This document shows, one piece after another, positions 5,167 to 10,915 of a DNA stretch of 10,915 bases. Below the pieces are notes generated by a model. The model searched no databases, was not told where the DNA came from, and saw only the letters and a list, made by a program, of their open reading frames with translations. Position 1 is the first letter of the stretch. Each line of letters starts with the position of its first letter. Location: positions 1-10,915 of the forward strand of contig CAZIUA010000084.1 in the NCBI GenBank assembly GCA_964542315.1. Direction: 5' to 3'. The translations under genes and the position numbers were made by a program. The stretch comes from UBA11524 sp964542315 (GTDB lineage: Bacteria > Bacillota > Clostridia > Christensenellales > Aristaeellaceae).

Positions 5167-5790
5167 TCAGCCCTTCACAACATTCAGGATGGACGCGAAG
5201 ATCGTGTCCATGTCCTGCGCGCCATCGATCACCTTGAGGTTGCCGGCCTGCTGGTAGTAATCCACCAGGGGCGCGGTTTGCTCATGATACACCTTCAGGC
5301 GGGCCAGAACGGTCTCTGCGCTGTCATCCTTGCGCTGGATGAGTTCATCGCCGCACTTAGCGCACTTGGTTTCCCCATTGAGGTGGGAAATGTGGTAGGT
5401 CGCGCCGCAGTTCAGGCAAACGCGGCGGCCACTCAGGCGGGAGATGAGTTCCTCATCCGCCACATCCAAGTCGACCACAACGTCGATCTTGGCGATGGTG
5501 TCCAGCGCCTCGGCCTGGGGCACGGTGCGGGGGAAGCCATCGAGGATGTAGCCCTGCAGGCAGTCAGCCATATTCAGGCGGTCACGCACGATATCGATGA
5601 TCACGTCATCGGGCACGAGCTTGCCAGCCTCGATATACTGCTTTGCCTTCAGGCCGGTGGGCGTTTCCTCCTTCATGGCGCGGCGGAGGATATCGCCGGT
5701 AGAGATTTGCGGGATATTCAGGGCCTCGCAGATGCGCTGCGCCTGGGTGCCCTTGCCGGCGCCGGGAGGGCCAAGAAAGATCACATTCAT
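5167..5790 (-). CDS. adk: Adenylate kinase (zinc LID type)
   Basis: Adenylate kinase interconverts ATP + AMP and 2 ADP and supports the nucleotide pools of the cytosol. The 207-residue long-form enzyme has the P-loop GPPGAGKGT at 7-15, the AMP-binding QISTGDILR at 28-36, DGFPRT at 84-89, and a LID domain with C125, C128, C143 and C146. This Cys4 zinc site is typical of Gram-positive enzymes. The ribosome binding site is a modest AGGAAGG. A terminator separates adk from secY, so this gene probably needs its own promoter in 5791-5867, where I see only weak candidates. map follows after four bases. Confidence 0.97.
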   Translation of the reverse strand: MNVIFLGPPGAGKGTQAQRICEALNIPQISTGDILRRAMKEETPTGLKAKQYIEAGKLVPDDVIIDIVRDRLNMADCLQGYILDGFPRTVPQAEALDTIAKIDVVVDLDVADEELISRLSGRRVCLNCGATYHISHLNGETKCAKCGDELIQRKDDSAETVLARLKVYHEQTAPLVDYYQQAGNLKVIDGAQDMDTIFASILNVVKG

Positions 5791-5867
5791 GATGATGTTC
5801 CTTCCTGCTATCTCATGGTAGCTTATGCCTTACAAGTTTCACATAGACCGCGCATGCGGCATGTTTC

Positions 5868-5913
5868 AAAAATAGCCATGCACCGAAGAAGCGGACTTAC
5901 GACGGTGCATGGC
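5868..5913 (-). terminator. Intrinsic terminator between secY and adk
   Basis: On the minus strand, GCCATGCACCG and CGGTGCATGGC form a perfect 11-bp stem around a 17-nt loop, followed by TATTTTTG. It begins nine bases after the secY stop. It splits the classic spc operon into a ribosomal-secY unit and an adk-map-KOW-infA unit, or at least reduces read-through. Confidence 0.8.
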
Positions 5914-5921
5914 CAAATTGA

Positions 5922-7184
5922 TTACATGAAACCGTTGTCCTTATCGCTCTCAATGCCGCGGATGGACATCTCGCCCTTGATCGTGCGCATGGTCTCCAGG
6001 GAGACGGACACAGCGATCAGCATGGAGGAAGCCGCGAAGGGCACCTTCAGGCTCAGACCGGACAGCATCAGCGTAGGAATGGCAGCCAGCACAGCCAGGA
6101 ACAGCGCCGCAAACAGGTTGAGGCGGTTGGTGGTGCGCTGCAGGTAGGCAGCAATGTTCTTGCCGCGCTGACCGGGGATGGTCGCACCCTGCTGCTGCAG
6201 CTGCTCAGCCTGCTTCTTGGCATCAAAGGAGATGCTGGAGTAGAAGAAGGTGAACGCGAAGATCAGCAGCGCGGAGAGGATCATATGCACCCAAGCGCCA
6301 CTCACCAGATGGGTATTGCAGAACTGGGTGAACCAGCCAGAGGCATCGGGATCACACAGCTGAGCAATGGTGCCGGGGAAGGACAGGAAGCTATACGCGA
6401 AGATCAGAGGCATAACGCCCACAGCGACGACCTTCAGGGTCATGTGGGTGTTCTGGCCACCGTACACGCGACGGCCCTTGACCTGCTTGGCGATCTGCAG
6501 GGGGATGCGGCGCTCACCCAGGTCGATGTAGGCGACCACAAAGGTCAGGATCACCAGCACCAGCAGGATGACGATCGCGCCGATCACACCGGTCACAGTG
6601 TTAGCGGAGGTGAAGCCGCCAACGATGCCGTTGAACAGGTTGGACACGATACCGGCGAAGATCAGCAGGGAGATGCCGTTGCCGATGCCCTTCTCGGTGA
6701 TACGCTCACCGATCCACATCGCCAGGGCAGTACCACCAGCCATGGACACGCCGATCAGGATATTGTTCCACAGACCATCCTTGGCATAGCCCAGACCGTT
6801 GGACAGGCCGATAGCCTGGATCACAGCCAGCACGATGGTCACATAGCGGGAAATACGGTTGATCTTTTCACGACCACCCTCATCCTCCTGCATGCGCTCC
6901 AGCGCGGGGATCGCGATGCACAGGAGCTGCATGATGATGGAGGAGTTGATGTAGGGGGAGATACCCATGGCCATAATGGTCATCTGGGACATCGCGCCAC
7001 CAGTCATCATGTTCATCAGATCAAGCAGGGGGTAATCGTTTCCGCCCATGCCCAGACGGGCCAGGTCGATACCAGGGGCAGGGATGCAGCCCACCAGGCG
7101 GAACAGGATCAGCATCCCGAAGGTATAGAGGATTTTCTTACGCAGGTCATCGATCTTCCACAGCTTGCGAATATAATCAAGCAT
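5922..7184 (-). CDS. secY: Preprotein translocase subunit SecY
   Basis: SecY forms the membrane channel of the Sec translocase with SecE and SecG. The 420-residue product is near the usual 420-440 aa and has ten hydrophobic segments by inspection. It starts with the short cytosolic helix MLDYIRKLWKIDDLRKKILY. Family blocks include LFRLVGCIPAPGID, GISPYINSSIIMQLL (near TM2), ITEKGIGNGISLLIFAGIVS, and the cytosolic loop YGGQNTHMTLKV before TM7. The segment from LNLFAALFLAVLAAIPTLML onward gives the last helices. The start lies one base after the rplO stop, with GAGGTGATC inside the end of rplO, so the two are coupled. A terminator follows. Confidence 0.97.
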   Translation of the reverse strand: MLDYIRKLWKIDDLRKKILYTFGMLILFRLVGCIPAPGIDLARLGMGGNDYPLLDLMNMMTGGAMSQMTIMAMGISPYINSSIIMQLLCIAIPALERMQEDEGGREKINRISRYVTIVLAVIQAIGLSNGLGYAKDGLWNNILIGVSMAGGTALAMWIGERITEKGIGNGISLLIFAGIVSNLFNGIVGGFTSANTVTGVIGAIVILLVLVILTFVVAYIDLGERRIPLQIAKQVKGRRVYGGQNTHMTLKVVAVGVMPLIFAYSFLSFPGTIAQLCDPDASGWFTQFCNTHLVSGAWVHMILSALLIFAFTFFYSSISFDAKKQAEQLQQQGATIPGQRGKNIAAYLQRTTNRLNLFAALFLAVLAAIPTLMLSGLSLKVPFAASSMLIAVSVSLETMRTIKGEMSIRGIESDKDNGFM

Positions 7185-7185
7185 G

Positions 7186-7626
7186 TCAGATCACCTCGCA
7201 GGTGCCGCCAACGGCTTCAATCTTCTCCTTCGCAGACGCGGTAAACTTCGCTGCCTTCACGGTCAGCTTCTTGGTGAGTTCGCCATTGCCCAGGATCTTC
7301 AGGCCATCCTTGGAATGGTGGATCATGCCAGCAGCCAGCAGCAGCTCCTCGGTCACGACGGTGTCGTTCTCGAAGATCTCCAGCGCCTCGACATTCACGC
7401 ACTCATAATCGGTGCCAAAGATGTTCGTGAAGCCCTTCTTAGGCACACGACGGTACAGGGGCATCTGGCCGCCCTCAAAGCCGGGGCGCTTGCCGCCGCC
7501 GGAGCGGGCCTTCGCACCCTTATGACCCTTGCCAGCAGTCTTGCCCAGACCGGAGCCAACGCCGCGGCCAAGACGCTTGGCAGCGGTGGTGGAACCCTCG
7601 GCGGGATGCAGCTCGTGCAGTTTCAT
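7186..7626 (-). CDS. rplO: 50S ribosomal protein uL15
   Basis: uL15 is an assembly-important protein of the large subunit. The 146-residue product has the long Gly/Lys/Arg-rich N-terminal extension (KRLGRGVGSGLGKTAGKGHK) that threads into 23S rRNA, followed by GFEGGQMPLYRRVPKKGF and a globular C-terminal domain ending KIEAVGGTCEVI. AAAGGAGG overlaps the rpmD stop codon and lies nine bases before the start. The rpmD-rplO-secY order is the conserved spc arrangement. Confidence 0.97.
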   Translation of the reverse strand: MKLHELHPAEGSTTAAKRLGRGVGSGLGKTAGKGHKGAKARSGGGKRPGFEGGQMPLYRRVPKKGFTNIFGTDYECVNVEALEIFENDTVVTEELLLAAGMIHHSKDGLKILGNGELTKKLTVKAAKFTASAKEKIEAVGGTCEVI

Positions 7627-7641
7627 TCGGGGTTTCCTCCT

Positions 7642-7821
7642 TTACTCGTTGACTTCTTCAACCTTCACCATGTGCTTCACAGCGAAGAGCTGGCCGCGGA
7701 TGGCGGCGTTGTCGGGCTTGGTGACCGTCTGGCCGACCTTACGCAGGCCCAGCGCAGCCACAGTCGCCTTGTGCTTGGGCAGAGAGGCGATGGGAGACTT
7801 GATCAGAGTAACCTTCAGCAT
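7642..7821 (-). CDS. rpmD: 50S ribosomal protein uL30
   Basis: The 59-residue product starts MLKVTLIKSPIASLPKHKAT and continues ALGLRKVGQTVTKPDNAAIRGQ, the uL30 core, ending VKHMVKVEEVNE. Length is normal for bacterial uL30. The rpsE stop TAA (7838-7836) forms part of the TAAGGAGG Shine-Dalgarno sequence for this gene, and its own stop is likewise part of the next one, showing tight coupling. Some bacteria lack uL30. This one has it. Confidence 0.96.
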   Translation of the reverse strand: MLKVTLIKSPIASLPKHKATVAALGLRKVGQTVTKPDNAAIRGQLFAVKHMVKVEEVNE

Positions 7822-7835
7822 TTCTCTCTACCTCC

Positions 7836-8333
7836 TTAGCCCAGAATCTCTTCCACAGTCTTGCCGCGCATCTTGGCGACATCCTCAGCGCTGCGCAGCT
7901 GCTTGAGGGCCTCCAGGGTGGCCTTGACCATGTTGATGGGGTTGTTGGTGCCGAAGGACTTCGTGCGGATGTCCTTCACGCCAGCCAGCTCCAGCACCGC
8001 ACGGGCAGCGCCGCCGGCGATCACGCCGGTACCTTCGGGAGCGGGCAGCAGCACCGCCTTCGCGGTGGAGAAGTAGCCCACGGTATCATGGGGGATGGTG
8101 GTGCCGTTGAGCGGCACAGTCACCAGGTGCTTCTTGGCGTCCTCGTTCGCCTTGCGGATGGCCTCGGGAATTTCCGCAGCCTTGCCCATACCGGCGCCGA
8201 CGCGGCCATTCTCGTCACCCACAACGACCAGCGCGGAGAACCGCATGTTGCGGCCGCCCTTAACGGTCTTGGAGACGCGGTTGACAGCAACCAGGCGATC
8301 CTTGAATTCGCTTGCCTGTTCGTAGCGTTGCAT
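7836..8333 (-). CDS. rpsE: 30S ribosomal protein uS5
   Basis: uS5 lies near the mRNA entry and decoding region of the 30S subunit and supports accuracy. The 165-residue product has the N-terminal S5 RNA-binding fold (KDRLVAVNRVSKTVKGGRNM, then FSALVVVGDENGRVGAGMGKA) and the C-terminal fold (GTGVIAGGAARAVLELAG...NNPINMVKATLEALKQL). The start MQRYEQASEFK at 8333 is chosen from the family length and AAGGAGG at 8351-8345. The 11-base spacing is slightly long. The same frame is open further upstream, inside rplR, but that extension has no relation to uS5. Confidence 0.96.
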   Translation of the reverse strand: MQRYEQASEFKDRLVAVNRVSKTVKGGRNMRFSALVVVGDENGRVGAGMGKAAEIPEAIRKANEDAKKHLVTVPLNGTTIPHDTVGYFSTAKAVLLPAPEGTGVIAGGAARAVLELAGVKDIRTKSFGTNNPINMVKATLEALKQLRSAEDVAKMRGKTVEEILG

Positions 8334-8352
8334 TTCCGTTGCTACCTCCTTC

Positions 8353-8721
8353 TTAGAATTCCAGACCCGCTTCACGGGCGCCGTTGGCGACTTCAGCCAC
8401 GCGGCCAGTGTAAACATAGCCGCCACGGTCGAAGACCACGGTCTTGTAACCAGCGGCCAGGGCACGCTCACCCACGAGCTTGCCGACCAGCTTGGCAGCG
8501 CCCTTCTTGTCCAGCTCATTCAGCTGATCCTGGATGCCCTTCTCCATCGTGGAGGCGGAAACCAGGGTCTTGCCGGCAACATCGTCGATCAGCTGGACCT
8601 GGATGTGCTTCAGGCTGCGGTAGACGGACAAACGCGGCATTTCGGGGGTGCCGCTGATCTTCTTGCGGACGCGGGCATGACGAATCTCACGCAGTTCCGC
8701 ACGGTCACGCTTCTTGAACAT
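8353..8721 (-). CDS. rplR: 50S ribosomal protein uL18
   Basis: uL18 binds 5S rRNA in the central protuberance together with uL5 and bL25. The 122-residue product has the basic N-terminal arm (MFKKRDRAELREIRHARVRK), then PRLSVYRSLKHIQVQLIDDV, and ends FDRGGYVYTGRVAEVANGAREAGLEF, all characteristic. The ribosome binding site GGGAG is weaker than those of its neighbours. It sits between rplF and rpsE in standard spc order. Confidence 0.97.
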   Translation of the reverse strand: MFKKRDRAELREIRHARVRKKISGTPEMPRLSVYRSLKHIQVQLIDDVAGKTLVSASTMEKGIQDQLNELDKKGAAKLVGKLVGERALAAGYKTVVFDRGGYVYTGRVAEVANGAREAGLEF

Positions 8722-8739
8722 TTGCAGTCACTCCCTTTC

Positions 8740-9285
8740 TTACTTCTTACCGGTCTTGCCTTCCTTGCGGCGGACATGCTCATCAGCATACTTGATGCCC
8801 TTGCCATGATAGGGTTCGGGCTTGCGGATGGAGCGGATGTCAGCAGCAAGAGCGCCAACGACCTGCTTGTCGATACCCTTCACCACGATGGTGTTCTGGT
8901 TGGGGGTCTCGTAGGTCACATTTTCGGGAGCCACACGGATCACGTCGTGGCTGAAGCCGATCTTGATGACCAGGTTCTTGCCGTCCTTGCACTCAGCGCG
9001 GTAGCCGGTGCCGACCAGCTCGAGGGTCTTGGAGAAGCCCTCGGAAACGCCCACGACCATGTTGTTGACCAGGGTGCGGTACAGGCCGTGCATAGCGCGG
9101 TGGGGAGCAGCGTCAGTGGGGCGGGTGAGGGTAACGACATTACCCTCCTGCTTGACGGTGATAGCGGGATTCACCTGCTGGGTCAGGGTGCCCTTGGGGC
9201 CCTTCACAGTGACCAGGTTGGCGCTATCCACAGTGACCGTCACGCCCGCGGGAACAGTGATCGGAAGTCTTCCGATACGAGACAT
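8740..9285 (-). CDS. rplF: 50S ribosomal protein uL6
   Basis: uL6 lies near the sarcin-ricin loop and factor-binding site. The 181-residue product has two copies of the L6 alpha/beta fold. The N-terminal copy starts MSRIGRLPITVPAGVTVTV, and the C-terminal copy contains the signature ending PEPYHGKGIKYADEHVRRKEGKTGKK. GGAGG lies about nine bases before the start. Length and content are ordinary. Confidence 0.97.
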   Translation of the reverse strand: MSRIGRLPITVPAGVTVTVDSANLVTVKGPKGTLTQQVNPAITVKQEGNVVTLTRPTDAAPHRAMHGLYRTLVNNMVVGVSEGFSKTLELVGTGYRAECKDGKNLVIKIGFSHDVIRVAPENVTYETPNQNTIVVKGIDKQVVGALAADIRSIRKPEPYHGKGIKYADEHVRRKEGKTGKK

Positions 9286-9317
9286 GATATCACACCTCCA
9301 TTAAGCGTGTCGGTCTA

Positions 9318-9716
9318 TTACCAGATGTAAGCCAGCACTTCGCCGCCGATGGCGTTCTTGCGGGCTTCCTTGTCAGTCATCAGACCCTTGCTGGTGCTGA
9401 TGATGGCGATGCCCAGACCGCCCAGAACCTTGGGCAGCTCTTCGCAGCGTGCGTACACACGCAGGCCGGGCTTGCTGATGCGCTTCAGACCCGCGATAAC
9501 GGGGGTCTTGCCGTTGATATACTTCAAAGTCACCTTGATGGAGCCCTGCAGGCCGTCATCAATGTAGTCCACAGCCTTCACATAGCCTTCCGCCAACAGA
9601 ATCTTGGCGATGGCCTTCTTCGTGTTGCTGGCCGGCAGCGTCACAGCCTCGTGCTTAGCGACCTGCGCGTTGCGGATACGGGTGAGCATATCGGCGATGG
9701 GATCATTCACAACCAT
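9318..9716 (-). CDS. rpsH: 30S ribosomal protein uS8
   Basis: uS8 is a primary 16S rRNA-binding protein. The 132-residue product begins MVVNDPIADMLTRIRNAQVAKHE and ends with the conserved block KPGLRVYARCEELPKVLGG, then STSKGLMTDKEARKNAIGGEVLAYIW. AAGGAGG is placed well before the start. In E. coli, S8 represses this operon through a site near rplE. I could not verify such a fold here, so no claim of autoregulation is made. Confidence 0.97.
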   Translation of the reverse strand: MVVNDPIADMLTRIRNAQVAKHEAVTLPASNTKKAIAKILLAEGYVKAVDYIDDGLQGSIKVTLKYINGKTPVIAGLKRISKPGLRVYARCEELPKVLGGLGIAIISTSKGLMTDKEARKNAIGGEVLAYIW

Positions 9717-9746
9717 GTTGGTACCTCCTTCCGTTTCTCTCCCCGA

Positions 9747-9932
9747 TTACCAGCTGGCCTTGCGCACGCCCGGAATCTCGCCCTTGTAGGCCAGCTCACG
9801 GAAGCAGATACGGCACACGCCGTACTTGCGCAGGACAGAGTGGGGACGGCCGCACAGACGGCAGCGGGTGTAAGCGCGGGTGGAGAACTTGGGCGTCCTC
9901 GCCTGCTTGAGCTTCATACTCGTCTTAGCCAT
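9747..9932 (-). CDS. rpsN: 30S ribosomal protein uS14, type Z
   Basis: The 61-residue product is the short zinc-binding form, with C24, C27, C40 and C43 in CRLCGRP and CRICFRE. It ends GEIPGVRKASW. It sits between rplE and rpsH, as in most Gram-positive bacteria, where the zinc form is encoded in the spc operon. AAGGAGG lies upstream of the start. Many relatives carry a second, zinc-free paralogue elsewhere for zinc starvation. None is visible in this window. Confidence 0.97.
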   Translation of the reverse strand: MAKTSMKLKQARTPKFSTRAYTRCRLCGRPHSVLRKYGVCRICFRELAYKGEIPGVRKASW

Positions 9933-9950
9933 TGTTGTTCTCCTCCTTCA

Positions 9951-10496
9951 TTACGCCTGAGTGAAGGGCATGCCCATCAGACGCAGCAGCTCCTTGCACT
10001 CCTCGTCGGTCTTCGCGGTGGTGACGAAGATCATCTCCATGCCGCGGATGTTCTCGACCTTATCGTACTCGATTTCGGGGAACAGCAGCTGCTCACGGAT
10101 GCCCAGGGCGTAGTTGCCGCGACCGTCGAAAGAGGTGGCGGACACGCCGCGGAAGTCGCGAACGCGGGGCAGAGCGATGTTGACCAGCTTGTCCATGAAC
10201 TCTTCCATACGCTGACCGCGCAGGGTGACCTTCGCGCCAACATTCTGGCCCTCACGGAGCTTGAAGTTAGCGATGGACTTCTTGGCCTTGGTGATCTGGG
10301 GCTTCTGACCAGCGATGGCGGTCAGCTCATTGATCGCCAGCTCGAAGGCCTTGGTGTTGTCCTTCAGGTCGCCCAGACCCATGTTGATGACGATCTTATC
10401 CAGCTTGGGGATCTCCATCACATTCTTGTAGCCGAACTTCTGCTGAAGAGCAGGAACAGCCTCGGCCAGGTACTTTTCCTTCATACGGGTAGCCAT
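9951..10496 (-). CDS. rplE: 50S ribosomal protein uL5
   Basis: uL5 binds 5S rRNA and contacts the P-site tRNA. The 181-residue product starts MATRMKEKYLAEAVPALQQKFG, then has the uL5 core IPKLDKIVINMGLGD, GQKPQITKAKKSIANFKLREG and FRGVSATSFDGRGNYALGI, ending LMGMPFTQA. The start at 10496 is set by AAAGGAGG just after the rplX stop and by family length. The frame is open further upstream inside rplX, but that part is not related to uL5. Confidence 0.97.
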   Translation of the reverse strand: MATRMKEKYLAEAVPALQQKFGYKNVMEIPKLDKIVINMGLGDLKDNTKAFELAINELTAIAGQKPQITKAKKSIANFKLREGQNVGAKVTLRGQRMEEFMDKLVNIALPRVRDFRGVSATSFDGRGNYALGIREQLLFPEIEYDKVENIRGMEMIFVTTAKTDEECKELLRLMGMPFTQA

Positions 10497-10513
10497 CAGA
10501 CTTTTCCTCCTTT

Positions 10514-10846
10514 TCAGATTTCGGTGTCGCACTTCTTGCAGGTGCGGATCATGGTGCGGGTCTTCTTGCCGGCGTCGTCCACGGTCACGGTGACCTTGTG
10601 GTTGACACGCACGGGCTTGCCGCACTTGGAGCAGATCAGCATCACGTTGGACGCGTCGATGGGCGCTTCCTTCTTCACGATGCCGCCGGGCTGCATGGCG
10701 TTGCGGGCCTTCTGGTGACGAGTCACCATATTCACACCCTCAACGATGACCTTGCCGGTCTTGGGGAACGCGGTGGCGATCTTGCCCTTCGTACCCTTAT
10801 CCTTACCGGTGATGACCATCACCAGATCATTCTTACGAACGTGCAT
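10514..10846 (-). CDS. rplX: 50S ribosomal protein uL24
   Basis: uL24 is an early assembly initiator of the 50S subunit. The 110-residue product has an N-terminal KOW motif (VMVITGKDKGTKGKI), followed by VEGVNMVTRHQKARN and GGIVKKEAPIDASNVMLI. Unlike E. coli uL24, it carries two CxxC pairs, C72/C75 and C103/C106, which could bind zinc, a variant known from other bacteria. AGAGGAGG precedes the start. It sits between rplN and rplE. Confidence 0.97.
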   Translation of the reverse strand: MHVRKNDLVMVITGKDKGTKGKIATAFPKTGKVIVEGVNMVTRHQKARNAMQPGGIVKKEAPIDASNVMLICSKCGKPVRVNHKVTVTVDDAGKKTRTMIRTCKKCDTEI

Positions 10847-10861
10847 CTCTTCCGCCTCCTC

Positions 10862-10915
10862 TTACAGAACTTCGGGAGCCAGGGAGACGATCTTCATGAA
10901 GTCCTTCTCACGCAG
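10862..10915 (-). CDS. rplN: 50S ribosomal protein uL14, C-terminal end (partial)
   Basis: Only the last 17 codons are in the window: LREKDFMKIVSLAPEVL followed by TAA. This is the conserved end of bacterial uL14, and the position directly upstream of rplX is the expected one. The rest of the gene lies past the right edge. Confidence 0.93.
   Translation of the reverse strand: MREKDFMKIVSLAPEVL

Noticed and set aside
5791..5867. Promoter for adk after the secY terminator
   Set aside because: TTGAAA just after the hairpin has no matching -10 at 16-18 bp. Other candidates are equally weak.
8334..8519. Upstream extension of the rpsE frame
   Set aside because: It overlaps rplR, lacks uS5 similarity, and a Shine-Dalgarno sequence supports the start at 8333.
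10497..10625. Upstream extension of the rplE frame
   Set aside because: It overlaps rplX, and the uL5 N-terminus and Shine-Dalgarno sequence fix the start at 10496.

Overview
This is a chromosomal housekeeping segment from a GC-rich Bacillota, most likely a Clostridia or Eubacteriales gut-type lineage. The evidence is a zinc-type uS14 (61 aa), an adenylate kinase with a Cys4 LID, a KOW-domain protein between map and infA, a DegV-family protein, and strong AGGAGG-type ribosome binding sites in front of most genes. The species cannot be named from the sequence alone.

Layout. Positions 1-648 (+) hold the end of a DegV-family gene and a small coupled downstream gene that appears broken by a one-base frameshift. 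Positions 649-1071 have no gene. They hold a hairpin-rich repeat of about 204 bp with imperfect terminal inverted repeats, flanked by two identical 25-bp terminator-like hairpins, followed by the plsX promoter. Positions 1072-3402 (+) carry plsX, acpP and rnc, a common phospholipid/fatty-acid plus RNase III cluster, here without fapR, fabD or fabG. The 294-bp plsX-acpP gap holds a second, diverged and inverted copy of the hairpin repeat. Positions 3403-3561 are a convergent terminator zone. Positions 3562-10915 (-) are the distal part of the spc ribosomal-protein operon, read right to left: rplN (partial), rplX, rplE, rpsN, rpsH, rplF, rplR, rpsE, rpmD, rplO, secY, a terminator, adk, map, a KOW gene, infA, a strong promoter, rpmJ, and a terminator.

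How it works together. The minus-strand block supplies 50S and 30S proteins, the SecY channel, adenylate kinase, N-terminal methionine removal and IF-1, mostly as a tightly coupled transcript in which stop codons are embedded in the next Shine-Dalgarno sequence. The plus-strand block supplies the acyl-phosphate step (PlsX), an acyl carrier protein and RNase III.

No new defence or metabolic system is visible. The parts that merit a second look are the modular palindromic repeat family (three related sites), the frameshifted small gene after degV, the ACP with a DSA instead of a DSL motif, and the detached rpmJ gene with its own near-consensus promoter and no rpsM-rpsK-rpsD-rpoA-rplQ after it.
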